Positions 17,575 through 25,627 of a stretch of 64,000 bases of DNA are shown here, piece by piece. The stretch comes from Thermoplasmatota archaeon. GTDB lineage: Archaea; Thermoplasmatota; Thermoplasmata; Thermoplasmatales; Thermoplasmataceae. The notes beneath the pieces were generated by a model that was not told where the DNA came from, did not search any database, and was given only the letters and a program-made list of their open reading frames with translations. The stretch is from positions 4,412-68,411 of the forward strand of contig JAMCUD010000110.1 of NCBI GenBank assembly GCA_023379355.1, given 5' to 3'. A program made the translations under genes and the position numbers. The stretch's first letter is position 1. Each line of letters begins with the position of its first letter.

Positions 17575-18292
17575 TGTTTATCTCCCTTATCTTTTCCTTT
17601 TCAGGTAAGGGTTGAAGTTGTATTTCTCCAATTTTTTTTCTGAAATCACTGTATGAGTCCGTCTGAAGGAGAGGATTGCAGAGCCGTTCATACCCAAGTG
17701 TCGAAGAGGCTTTTGGGCTCATTTCAGCACCGCAGGCGGAGCCTGAATAGTGTGCAGGCATCAATTCAACAAAGTCCGGCAGACGCAATATTTTTTCCGT
17801 TATGCTTTCGTATAATTCATACGAGGTATCCATTCCAGAAATGTCTGATCTTCCCACATCGCCAACAAATAGCGTGTCTCCCGTGAAGATTGTTGAGGGA
17901 GTTTCAGGATTTCTTTTATCATCGTAATACACCAAGGATATGCTCTCCTGTGTGTGCCCTGGTGTGTGTAATACCTCAATCCGTGCATTTCCTATTTTCA
18001 TGGTATTTCCTTCCTTCAGTGGGAGGAAACCAAATCTCACCTTTGCATCTTCAAACATATAAATGGGAGCACCTGTAACTGTATTTAATTTCTTAGCACC
18101 GGAGATATGGTCGGCGTGAATGTGAGTCTCTATTATACCCTCTATCTTCAGTGCCATAGAACCGGCCATCTTAATGTATGAATTCACTTCATCTTTAGGA
18201 TCGATTACAAATGCTTTTCCGGAACTGGGGCATCCGACGATGTATGAAGCACACGAGCGTTCCTCATTCAAGATCTGTCTTACAAGTGGCAT
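17561..18292 (-). CDS. MBL-fold hydrolase, persulfide dioxygenase (ETHE1/SdoA)-like
   Basis: 243 aa metallo-beta-lactamase fold. The metal motif is THIHADHiSG, followed by HTPGHT, the GDTLFVGDvGR segment and a late histidine (mPAHYSGSaCG). GDTLFvGdvGR and the length are closest to glutathione-type persulfide dioxygenases; glyoxalase II-like enzymes are the alternative. A persulfide dioxygenase would oxidise sulfane sulfur to sulfite, plausible for a sulfur-rich acid habitat. First gene of the operon with the TrmB-like regulator and MFS carrier. Confidence 0.8.
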   Translation of the reverse strand: MPLVRQILNEERSCASYIVGCPSSGKAFVIDPKDEVNSYIKMAGSMALKIEGIIETHIHADHISGAKKLNTVTGAPIYMFEDAKVRFGFLPLKEGNTMKIGNARIEVLHTPGHTQESISLVYYDDKRNPETPSTIFTGDTLFVGDVGRSDISGMDTSYELYESITEKILRLPDFVELMPAHYSGSACGAEMSPKASSTLGYERLCNPLLQTDSYSDFRKKIGEIQLQPLPEKEKIREINIGAN

Positions 18293-18298
18293 AAAAGA

Positions 18299-18319
18299 TT
18301 ATTATCCAGAGGATAATAA
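18299..18319 (-). promoter_or_regulatory. Perfect 9-3-9 palindromic operator overlapping the MBL-operon promoter
   Basis: TTATTATCC-AGA-GGATAATAA, all nine bases of each arm paired. On the minus strand the right arm forms the box A (CTTTATTAT), about 25 bp before the ATG at 18292, and the left arm ends 7 bp before the ATG. A bound protein would therefore cover TATA box and transcription start, as expected for a repressor. The TrmB-like regulator in the operon is the obvious candidate. Confidence 0.65.
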
Positions 18320-18708
18320 AGATTATGAATAGCTTCAACTGTGTAAGGGTAACTTCAATCCAAGAAGCACCAAACTCATCCAAGCACCTTTTCCTTGCTG
18401 GCTAATGGGCTTTTTTCACAGCATGGTATTTTTCAATGGGTCTGTACAGCACTGGATTGAATGAATATAACGGTGGACAAATTCTAAGCCTGTTTTAACG
18501 CAATATTCTCACTAAGGCCAAGTGGGGGAGATGTGGAAAATTAATTTATATTCGACAATACCCACGAATCCAAGGAAGTAAATTCAGCGACGAATTTGTA
18601 TAAATTTATGTGTTTTTTATAATCATTCCATGGAAGTTTCTTGAAATCGTCAGCGATATATCGACAGCATTATATAGGAAACTATAATACTCTGATAAGG
18701 TGAAAAAA
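18320..18708. other. Divergent intergenic region with palindrome
   Basis: Lies between the leftward MBL operon and the rightward PadR operon. It contains the 10-bp palindrome CGATATATCG at 18654-18663, and a TATATAG…CTATAAT dyad at about 18670-18688 overlapping the probable box A of the PadR operon. Both are candidate PadR operators. Otherwise no coding or RNA signal was seen. Confidence 0.45.
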
Positions 18709-18918
18709 ATGTATGGAATGAATAAAAACAGGTGTGGATGCGACAACGAATACATGGAAACCAGAATGTCTGGATGTGGCCAGATGTTTCGGAACAAATC
18801 GGAAAAGGATGTTGCTGAAGACCTTCAGGACTACAAGGAACAGTTGGAGAATGAAATATCTTTGTTAGAGAGGAAACTGACAAGGATCAAGTCGCACAAA
18901 AACGAGAATGTGGAGTAA
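18709..18918 (+). CDS. Small Cys-containing coiled-coil protein (DUF5320-like)
   Basis: 69 aa from ATG 18709, chosen because AAGGTG lies 6-7 nt ahead (a GTG at 18700 is inside that site). The head holds CGC and GCG cysteine pairs (C9, C11, C23). The rest is a charged amphipathic helix (LQDYKEQLENEISLLERKL). This layout resembles the DUF5320 family often found with PadR and iron-molybdenum-type accessory genes. Function unknown; metal or redox binding by the head is inference. First gene of the PadR operon. Confidence 0.6.
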   Translation: MYGMNKNRCGCDNEYMETRMSGCGQMFRNKSEKDVAEDLQDYKEQLENEISLLERKLTRIKSHKNENVE

Positions 18919-18952
18919 ACTTAACTCCACAAAAATTGAGAGGTGATTGGGA

Positions 18953-19183
18953 ATGTTGAAATGTGCTGACTGTGGCGATGCTGTAATGCCAGGTAAGGAG
19001 TTTCCGTTTGAAATAGACGGAGTAGTAAGAGTATACGGTTGTGAACTCTGTGCACTGCATCATGCAAAAGTTCTTGAGATAGAAAAAATAGAGAAACTGT
19101 ATGAAACAATTGCGGCAAAGAGGGAAGAATTGAAAGAAATTGAAATTCAGAAGGAACTACTAAGAAAGGAGGTTGGAAAGTAA
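18953..19183 (+). CDS. Small zinc-finger/coiled-coil protein
   Basis: 76 aa from ATG 18953, which has a strong GAGGTGA site 7 nt upstream. CADC (C4, C7) and CELC (C30, C33) form a treble-clef-like pair, followed by HH at 36-37 and then a long charged helix that probably forms a coiled coil. I do not recognise a named family. It ends exactly where the PadR gene begins, so the three small genes form one operon. Confidence 0.65.
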   Translation: MLKCADCGDAVMPGKEFPFEIDGVVRVYGCELCALHHAKVLEIEKIEKLYETIAAKREELKEIEIQKELLRKEVGK

Positions 19184-19540
19184 GTGGATAAAAATTGCTC
19201 CTGTAGATGCGGACCCTTCAAAGTGAGTCTTATCCCGCCAGGAGTACTCAAGCCTTTGATACTTAAAATTATTGAAGATAAACCCATGCATGGATATGAA
19301 ATAATGAATGACATTTCCCTGCGCACACAAGGTTACTGGAGACCGACCGCTGGCTCTATATATCCCGCTCTTGGCTCACTGGAAAATGAGGGATATATAC
19401 AAAGGCGTGAAATAATGCAGGGAGAGCGGGCAAGACAGATGTATACTATTACAGATCTTGGAAGAGAAGCCATAAAAGATATGGCTCAGTTTTCCGAGAG
19501 CTGGAAGAATGGACTCAATAAACTCATAGGGTTATTGTAA
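19184..19540 (+). CDS. PadR-family transcriptional regulator with N-terminal Cys cluster
   Basis: 118 aa, GTG start directly after the preceding stop codon, with GGAGG some 13 nt upstream. Residues ~20-100 are a PadR winged helix (iiEdKPMHGYEIMndI… GSIYPALgsLEneGYI… YTITdlGrea). The N-terminus is unusual: CSCRCG (C5, C7, C9) precedes the fold and could bind a metal ion or react with oxidants. It probably represses its own operon; the operon contains two other cysteine-rich small proteins. Confidence 0.8.
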   Translation: MDKNCSCRCGPFKVSLIPPGVLKPLILKIIEDKPMHGYEIMNDISLRTQGYWRPTAGSIYPALGSLENEGYIQRREIMQGERARQMYTITDLGREAIKDMAQFSESWKNGLNKLIGLL

Positions 19541-19615
19541 TAGACGCTGGCGAAGAGAATGTCACACTCAACGTTGGTCTGTGCTTTATGAGAACCCTTC
19601 TTTTCCCTCTCTCTT

Positions 19616-19651
19616 AGTCAGCAGGTCGCGTGTTCGATATATCCAGTGGCT
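19616..19651 (+). pseudogene. Decayed copy of tRNA-Thr 3' half
   Basis: Aligned with tRNA-Thr(CGU), the segment keeps GTCAGCAGGTCG and the terminal CAGTGGCT, but the T-arm is broken and no 5' half is present. Such a 3'-half copy is what remains at the far end of an element that integrated into the tRNA gene. The match is about three quarters of the positions with one gap, judged by eye. Confidence 0.5.
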
Positions 19652-19778
19652 TCCTCCTATCGGCTTTCTTCATAGAATTCCATGATCTTGTTATGTTTAA
19701 CCAAAGTTCGAGTTCGCCAGCAGCGAATTACCCTGAACCGAAATACTTGATAAATAACATTACAATTACTTACCCTTA

Positions 19779-20042
19779 ATGGCAAAAGAGACAATCCACA
19801 TCCGAATTGATGAAGAGACCTCCAAGTTCATCAATCGAATGCTTAGATCAGGTCTTTTCAGGACAAAGAGTGATGCACTCAGGTATATTCTGTCAGCGGG
19901 AATAACTTCTGCTTCGAACTTTCCAGATGTCTCAGAGAAAGTTGAGAGGCTTAAGTCAATGGAGAAAACTACTGAAAGACCGTCAAACGAATTGTCAGGG
20001 AGCCTAAAAGAAATTCTGGTTAACAGGGACAGGTTCAATTGA
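19779..20042 (+). CDS. Ribbon-helix-helix protein, probable antitoxin
   Basis: 87 aa. The N-terminus (ETIHIRIDEETskFInrMLrSGlFrTKSDALRYIL) is a CopG/RHH DNA-binding domain: one beta strand then two helices. A flexible tail follows. It overlaps the PIN-domain gene by 4 bp (TTGA), the standard layout of VapBC-type pairs in which the RHH protein binds the toxin and represses the operon. Confidence 0.75.
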   Translation: MAKETIHIRIDEETSKFINRMLRSGLFRTKSDALRYILSAGITSASNFPDVSEKVERLKSMEKTTERPSNELSGSLKEILVNRDRFN

Positions 20043-20479
20043 AATATGTTGACACGAGCGTAATTGTCTCTGCCCTTGATCCGGAGGAACCATCCACCAA
20101 TAGTTCGTTCGAAGTGCTCCAGAAGCCCGGAAAGGTAGTTTCTGAGCTAGTGATCACTGAACTAAGTTCAGTTCTGCCGAGAAATAAGAATTTTGTGACT
20201 CTCATGGATGAACTTTCTGGAGACAGAGCATCCAGCTTATACGCCGTGATACTATATATTATCCAGACGTTTGATCTTCTGTTTCTTCCAGTGCAACAAA
20301 CTCAGGTTGAAATGCCTATTGGGCATTACAGCAACATCATGTCGTTCACTGTTGAACTCTCAAGAGATATTCCGATGAGGACACTGGATTTACTTCACCT
20401 CTCTTACGTGCACGCAATAATGGAGTCAACAAAAGCGGACATTGAACTAATAACTAGAGACAGGGAATTTGAAATTTAA
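20039..20479 (+). CDS. PIN-domain protein, probable VapC-type toxin
   Basis: 146 aa, TTG start overlapping the antitoxin stop. The acidic PIN residues are present: D5 in YVDTSVIV, E in viTELSS, D in RTLDLLHLSY and D in LITRDReF. PIN domains are Mg-dependent RNases, and VapC toxins cleave tRNA or rRNA. The pair lies between two tRNA remnants, typical cargo of an integrated element. Confidence 0.75.
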   Translation: MKYVDTSVIVSALDPEEPSTNSSFEVLQKPGKVVSELVITELSSVLPRNKNFVTLMDELSGDRASSLYAVILYIIQTFDLLFLPVQQTQVEMPIGHYSNIMSFTVELSRDIPMRTLDLLHLSYVHAIMESTKADIELITRDREFEI

Positions 20480-21110
20480 AAATCAGGTATATACCGTTCC
20501 GCAGGAATCAAAGTAGTGTATTTCGCATGATTCATTAAAAGGGTTGTTTGTTCAAAGCATTTTACATCAATGTAGTTGATTCAAACCCAGCCATTTGCTT
20601 CCTTTACTGAAAGTAGTTTATGTGCATTAAAAACCCCATTCTGAAAGATTTTGAGTTCACTTTTCTATCAATTTGTAGATCCCTGCTTGTTCATTGCAGT
20701 CACGTATTCGACTATCCATTGTATGCCCTCACTTTCAGATTCTATTGGTGAATATGTCTTTCGATCACCTAATATTCCTGTATTCTTATCTTATGAATGA
20801 TATCGCGCCCAACCAAAGTTTAAAAGTTCTAAATTCAGGAAAGCCTGAAGGAGGCCGGGAGTTATGTGGTCGCGTGTAGCTAGTTCAAATCCCTCCGTTC
20901 ACTTCTTCAGGAAATATTAGGTTTCATGTTAATTACTGATAACAATGTTCAGGCGAGATATTAAAATATTTTCCTGAAAGTTCTCAATGATTGAGCGATT
21001 TTTTTGTTTGAATATGGTTTTCAGTAAGCCCCCTTTCACAAATGTTCTCTTAATTGCCCTTCAGTCCTTCCTGAGAAGAGTTGGAGTTTAACGTTCAATT
21101 TTAAGTCAAA
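20480..21110. other. Long non-coding spacer with repeats (about 630 bp)
   Basis: No gene supported. It holds a second tRNA-like 3' fragment (20868-20903), a 13-14 bp inverted repeat TTCAGGAAATATT (20906-20918) / AATATTTTCCTGAA (20965-20978) around a 46-bp loop, and a short CTCAAT-G-ATTGAG palindrome at about 20982. The mix suggests debris of mobile DNA or a structured RNA. Confidence 0.45.
20868..20903 (+). pseudogene. Second tRNA 3'-end-like fragment
   Basis: GGTCGCGTGT (shared with the fragment at 19616) is followed after five bases by GTTCAAATCCCT, the T-loop and half stem of a tRNA, then CCGTTCACT. No complete cloverleaf can be drawn. It may be a scar of an older integration. Confidence 0.35.
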
Positions 21111-21120
21111 ATATTTATAA
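21111..21120 (+). promoter_or_regulatory. TATA box of DUF998 gene
   Basis: ATATTTATAA about 27 bp before ATG 21144, so the mRNA is probably leaderless. Confidence 0.55.
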
Positions 21121-21143
21121 ATTTAGTATGAATTTAAGCTAAA

Positions 21144-21701
21144 ATGAATAATCAACGTATAGCCGGTGTTCTGGTATTTATTGGGGTATTTACTTTTTCA
21201 ATGGCGATTCTTATAACCGAGGCACTAGCACCAAACTATTCAGTACACATGGATTCCATAAGTAGTTTGGGAATTGGTGCTCATGGATACATCTTTTACT
21301 ATTCCATACTTCTAATGGGAGCGCTAATTATTATTTCATCGATAATCCTTTTATCGGATAAGAAAAAAGAGGCATGGCATGTTACGCTTGCTCTGGTTGG
21401 AATAGGGGCTTTCGGAGTTGGAATTTTTCCATATATCATCAGATACCCACTGCATTCTTATTTCGCCTTTATTGCTTTCATTTTCGGTGGTTTGACAGAA
21501 CTTTTATTTGTATCCCATAAAGGCACCCCACTGAGAGTATTTTCTTTCCTTGTTGGCATATTAGTACTGGTGTCAATCTTTCTGTATGCTACAGGTAGAA
21601 CATATGAACTTGGACCTGGAGGAATGGAGCGCATGATCGTATACCCAACCCTTCTCTGGGGTCTCGCATTATCGGGGCACCTTATGAGCGGTAAAGAATA
21701 A
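21144..21701 (+). CDS. DUF998 family membrane protein
   Basis: 185 aa with six predicted helices. The first loop (ysvHmDSISsLGiGahG) and the late PGGmERMIVYPtLLWgL motif mark the DUF998 family. Function unknown; related proteins sit in the membranes of many archaea. A second family member is encoded at 34097. Promoter box A is immediately upstream. Confidence 0.75.
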   Translation: MNNQRIAGVLVFIGVFTFSMAILITEALAPNYSVHMDSISSLGIGAHGYIFYYSILLMGALIIISSIILLSDKKKEAWHVTLALVGIGAFGVGIFPYIIRYPLHSYFAFIAFIFGGLTELLFVSHKGTPLRVFSFLVGILVLVSIFLYATGRTYELGPGGMERMIVYPTLLWGLALSGHLMSGKE

Positions 21702-21857
21702 GGTAAAGGATCAGCAGGGTCTTACCTGCTTTTACATTCAAAAAGATTTGCACGCCCCGTACAACCATGACTCGCATAAGGTAAAATAAAAGCATTAATG
21801 CAAACGAAGACAGGAAAGTGGTGAGCGGAAAGAGGGAACGTAAATGGCTTATTTCCT

Positions 21858-22388
21858 TTACGACTGAATCAATTTTTCCATTGTAAACTCGTCGTAGAAA
21901 TTTCCATTTAATTTAAGCTCTCTTTCAAGCCTTCCTGAGATATTGAACCCACACTTTTTATATAGATGTATTGCCGCTTCCATCTCACTATTTACACTCA
22001 GGCTGATTTTTATGATTTTTTGGTTATTCCTAATTTCAAGAAGCGCTTCATTCAGAAGCTTCCATCCAATTCCTAATCCCCGATATTCTTTGCAGACATA
22101 AAAACTGAAAATATCCGCCACATGGCCTGTTTTAATCCGGGTTCTGGGCAGGAATCCTATCATTCCTGCAAGTTTGTTTTTGTATATCGCGAATAACATA
22201 TTGACAATCCTTGATTTCCAGATTTCTTCTACAAAATTGATCTCTTCTTCATATGAACTACCGAAAGCCTGGCTATCAACTCTTAGGCTCTCCAGGCGAA
22301 GAGTCTTGAAGTCATTATAACTCTCCGGATTTAACCTGGAAACAATGATTTCCTCATGAGTAGAATGATCGTATTTTTTTCCATTCAC
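21858..22388 (-). CDS. GNAT-family N-acetyltransferase
   Basis: 176 aa. Acetyl-CoA binding motif A is FyVcKEYRGLGIGwkLL near residue 95-110, followed by the beta-bulge strand (iiKISLSVNSEmeaAIhLYKKcGF) and a final GRLERElK segment. The start is GTG 22388. Amine substrate cannot be predicted. No neighbour suggests an operon. Confidence 0.85.
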   Translation of the reverse strand: MNGKKYDHSTHEEIIVSRLNPESYNDFKTLRLESLRVDSQAFGSSYEEEINFVEEIWKSRIVNMLFAIYKNKLAGMIGFLPRTRIKTGHVADIFSFYVCKEYRGLGIGWKLLNEALLEIRNNQKIIKISLSVNSEMEAAIHLYKKCGFNISGRLERELKLNGNFYDEFTMEKLIQS

Positions 22389-22715
22389 GAAGAGATATCC
22401 ATGTATAGATTAAAATCTCATTTGATCATTTGAATATTAGTTTTAAACACACAGGGATTAGTTTATGACAGCGAAGGGTATATTGCTAAAGATAAGGGAA
22501 AGGAATCATTGGAAGACTGCCTTATTCTTCGGACGCGCTGATCCAAAGCATTAAACTTGAATCCAAATGAGAGTGTGATAAGAGTCCTTCAATAAGCATT
22601 CCAGTAGGTTTAGATGTTCCCCGCCAATAATTGATTAGAAAATGTTCCGATTACCTGTCTGATGGAATTAACGAGATAGTTTCTAAATCTATTTTTTAAA
22701 ATATTTGCTTACCAA
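22389..22715. other. Intergenic region between GNAT and permease genes
   Basis: Contains only a 29-codon frame starting at about 22464 without a recognisable product, and AT-rich promoter sequence at the right end. No RNA gene was seen. Confidence 0.4.
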
Positions 22716-22727
22716 TGTTTATAAATA
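22716..22727 (+). promoter_or_regulatory. TATA box of amino-acid permease gene
   Basis: TTTATAAAT about 26 bp before ATG 22748. A more upstream ATG at 22715 falls at this box and so cannot be the start; this decides the start codon of the permease. Confidence 0.6.
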
Positions 22728-22747
22728 TGTTACACAATATAAGAATA

Positions 22748-24451
22748 ATGGTAACAGAAAGTGGGCCAAATATTGGAGGACCATCAAAGGTCAGAGACAC
22801 AGAAGTTGACGTGGAAAAAGGGGGCACCCTTGTCCGTAAACTTACCCTTCAGGACGCCGTCTTGTTCGGTATTGGAGCAGCCATTGGTTCAGGTATACTC
22901 TTTGCTGCAGCTGGTGGAACTGCTTATGCCGGACCAGGGGTTATTCTATCATGGATAGTGGCTGCCATACTGATCGCAATTGTCACCATACCTTACGCAG
23001 AGATTTCATCCATGGCTCCGAGATCGGGGATTAGTGCAAGGATCTCATACTACTCCTTCGGAAATTATGGTGGATTCATGGGTGGCTGGGGTCTGCTGGT
23101 CTGGACTATAATGATTCCGCCGATTGAGGCTATCGCTGTATCAACATATGCGTCGTATTACGTTCCATCTCTTTTCAACAAAACGTCCGGGGTACTGACC
23201 TTAGAAGGGGTAGGGGTATCAATTCTGCTTACTGTTTTCTTTGCAACATTGAACCTGATTGGGATTGGAAAATTTGGGAGATTTAATTCAGTTCTGACAT
23301 GGTTTAAAATTGGAGGGGTGGTTGCGTTCATAATACTTGTACCTCTACTACTGTTTCACACAAGCAATTTCAGCACCCCATCATTCATCCCTAAGAATTT
23401 CTCTGGAATATTCATCGCGATTCCGGCTACCGGCATCCTGTTTTCCTTTGGCGGTTACAGACAGGTTGCTGATATGGCTGGTGAAGTTAAGAATCCGGGA
23501 AAGAATGTGCCAAGGGCCGTTGTTCTTACCCTTGTAATTCAGAGTATACTCTACATCCTGATCGCTGTGGTCATAGTTGGTGCGGTAGATTTTGCACTTG
23601 TTCCAAATTCTACTGGACCAGGTGATTGGAATGCGGTCTCCAAACTCGGATCTCCTCTGGCAGATATTATGAAAGAGGCTGCAGGAATAACTGTTCTAGG
23701 AGCCGGCGGAGCTCTTCTCTCTGGCCTGGTCGTTCTGGCCCTCGTTTTTGCAATTTATTCACCGCTGGGAACGTTCGGCACCGATCTTACTGGAGGTGCT
23801 AGGATCATTTATGGATATGCAAAGGAAGGGGCGCTTCCCAAGGCATTCGGTAAAACAAACAGAAGAGGTGCCCCTACTTTGGCCATCATACTTGCGTCTG
23901 TACTAGCAGTTATCTTCATAATACCATATCCGAGCTGGTATGCACTGGTTGATTTTGTTGTGGTTGCAGGATCAGTGAACTTTGCAATAGTTAACGCTTC
24001 AGTGCCGGTGTTGAGACGCCTTTATCCGGATGTTAAAAGGCCATTTAGAGTGCCAGGTATAAACGTGTGGTCTTTGGCCGGTTTTATCGCAGCCTCACTG
24101 CTTATATACTGGGCAACCTATCCCACTACCCTCTATGCCCTTATTGCGACACTTGCTGGCAGTATAGTTTTCCTTTATCAGGGACTCACTGGTGATAAGG
24201 CAAAAATAGGCTTGAAACATTCTGCATGGATTCCTGTATACATAATAGGGTTGATAGTGCTTTCCTACATAGGCGGAACTTCAACCGGTGGATTAGGTAT
24301 ACTCGCTTATCCCTATGATACTATCGTACTGATCGTATATGCGATAATATTCTGGGCTATCTCTCAAATAATGTCTCCTAAGGCCCCAATAAGAGACCTG
24401 AATGAATTAATTCAAAACGCACCCAAAGAGGAACCTAAGAACAAAGCCTGA
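22748..24451 (+). CDS. APC-superfamily amino-acid permease
   Basis: 567 aa from ATG 22748, leaderless by promoter position. The first helix has the APC signature (LfGIGAAIGSGILFAAAGGtAYAGPGVILSW, helix TM1 broken at GSG), and about 12-14 helices follow. GGYRQVADMAGEvKNPGKNVPRA between TM6 and TM7 is the conserved loop of amino-acid/polyamine/organocation carriers. It should import amino acids with protons. Followed by a clear T-rich terminator. Confidence 0.9.
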   Translation: MVTESGPNIGGPSKVRDTEVDVEKGGTLVRKLTLQDAVLFGIGAAIGSGILFAAAGGTAYAGPGVILSWIVAAILIAIVTIPYAEISSMAPRSGISARISYYSFGNYGGFMGGWGLLVWTIMIPPIEAIAVSTYASYYVPSLFNKTSGVLTLEGVGVSILLTVFFATLNLIGIGKFGRFNSVLTWFKIGGVVAFIILVPLLLFHTSNFSTPSFIPKNFSGIFIAIPATGILFSFGGYRQVADMAGEVKNPGKNVPRAVVLTLVIQSILYILIAVVIVGAVDFALVPNSTGPGDWNAVSKLGSPLADIMKEAAGITVLGAGGALLSGLVVLALVFAIYSPLGTFGTDLTGGARIIYGYAKEGALPKAFGKTNRRGAPTLAIILASVLAVIFIIPYPSWYALVDFVVVAGSVNFAIVNASVPVLRRLYPDVKRPFRVPGINVWSLAGFIAASLLIYWATYPTTLYALIATLAGSIVFLYQGLTGDKAKIGLKHSAWIPVYIIGLIVLSYIGGTSTGGLGILAYPYDTIVLIVYAIIFWAISQIMSPKAPIRDLNELIQNAPKEEPKNKA

Positions 24452-24470
24452 ATTTTGAGGCCAGAAATCC

Positions 24471-24487
24471 ATTTTTTTCCATTTTTT
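24471..24487 (+). terminator. T-rich terminator
   Basis: Two T runs (seven and six Ts) 20-36 bp after the permease stop codon, as in archaeal intrinsic termination. Confidence 0.6.
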
Positions 24488-24693
24488 GAGCGGTTATCTG
24501 TTTATAAGAAAGCTATTTAAAATGATGATGGAAAGAGCCAGAAAGAAAACATAGTAATTTACTCCCATACAGTTCAAAATAACCTGAGCATAGCCAGAGA
24601 AATACTAATTGAACTGAACCACCAGTGTGAACCCTCACCAAAAAGGTTTAATAGAGATATAGATGTGGGTACTTAAACCCAATAGGTGTTATA

Positions 24694-25623
24694 ATGGCTA
24701 CAAATGTTGAACATGATATTACAAAAAAATGCCCTGAATGCAGTTCAGAGCATTTGATTAGGGATTATGAACGGGGAGAACTGATTTGTAACGACTGTGG
24801 AATGGTTTTGGAGGACTCTTTTATTGACCAGGGACCTGAGTGGCGTGCTTTTGATTCTGAACAGGATGATAGACGTGCGAGAACCGGATCACCAATGACT
24901 TTTCTTTCGCATGATAAGGGGCTTGCAACGGAAATATCATGGTCAAACAAGGATTATTATGGAAAACGAATCCCTCACAAAAACAGAGCCCAGATTTATA
25001 GGGTCAGAAAGTGGCACCAGAGAATAAGGGTGAGCAATGCAGCAGAGAGAAATCTCTCTCTTGCCCTTCAGATGCTGAATGATAACGGAGCGAAACTTGG
25101 GATACCAAAGGATATTAAGGAAACCGCAGCGCTTATTTATAGAAGAGCAGTTGAAAAGAACCTTATCAGAGGAAGAAGCATAGAGAGCATTGTATGTGCT
25201 TCCATATATGCAGCCTGCAGAATGGTTAACCTGCCTAGGACTCTTGATGAAATATCCAAGGCTTCAGAGGTGAACAAGAAGAAAATTGGCAAGGCTTACA
25301 GGCATCTGGCGAAGGAATTGAGCCTTAACCTTAAACCCACAACACCTTATTCATATGTTGCCCAATTCTGCAGCAAGCTTGATCTGGACAAACAGGCGAT
25401 CATCATGAGTGAGGAAATTGTAAGGAAATCCATAGAACTTGGAATTTCTTCTGGAAAGGGACCAACTGGAGTGGCCGCTGCTTCCATATATATCGCATCC
25501 GTGATGGTTGGAAAGCCCAGAACTCAGAAAGAGATAGCCAGGGTTTCTGGTGTCACTGAAGTTACCATAAGAAACAGATACAAGGAGATAAGCAAATCAC
25601 TCGGCATTCCAGGAATGGAATAG
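24694..25623 (+). CDS. tfb: Transcription initiation factor IIB (TFB)
   Basis: 309 aa. The zinc ribbon CPEC…CNDC (C13, C16, C32, C35) is followed by the B-finger region ([10 protein letters not shown]…RarTGsPmT) and two cyclin folds, each starting near residues 110 and 205. It recruits RNA polymerase to TBP-bound promoters. The gene has its own TATA-like GGTACTTAAA about 21 bp upstream of ATG. It ends with TAG, showing that TAG is a normal stop in this genome. guaA starts 4 bp later. Confidence 0.95.
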   Translation: MATNVEHDITKKCPECSSEHLIRDYERGELICNDCGMVLEDSFIDQGPEWRAFDSEQDDRRARTGSPMTFLSHDKGLATEISWSNKDYYGKRIPHKNRAQIYRVRKWHQRIRVSNAAERNLSLALQMLNDNGAKLGIPKDIKETAALIYRRAVEKNLIRGRSIESIVCASIYAACRMVNLPRTLDEISKASEVNKKKIGKAYRHLAKELSLNLKPTTPYSYVAQFCSKLDLDKQAIIMSEEIVRKSIELGISSGKGPTGVAAASIYIASVMVGKPRTQKEIARVSGVTEVTIRNRYKEISKSLGIPGME

Positions 25624-25627
25624 ACCA

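Noticed and set aside
20694..20879. 61-codon frame in the long spacer
   Set aside because: No ribosome site, no promoter at a useful distance, ends in the tRNA-like fragment.
22464..22553. 29-codon ATG frame before the amino-acid permease
   Set aside because: Too short, no promoter or ribosome site, no recognisable motif.
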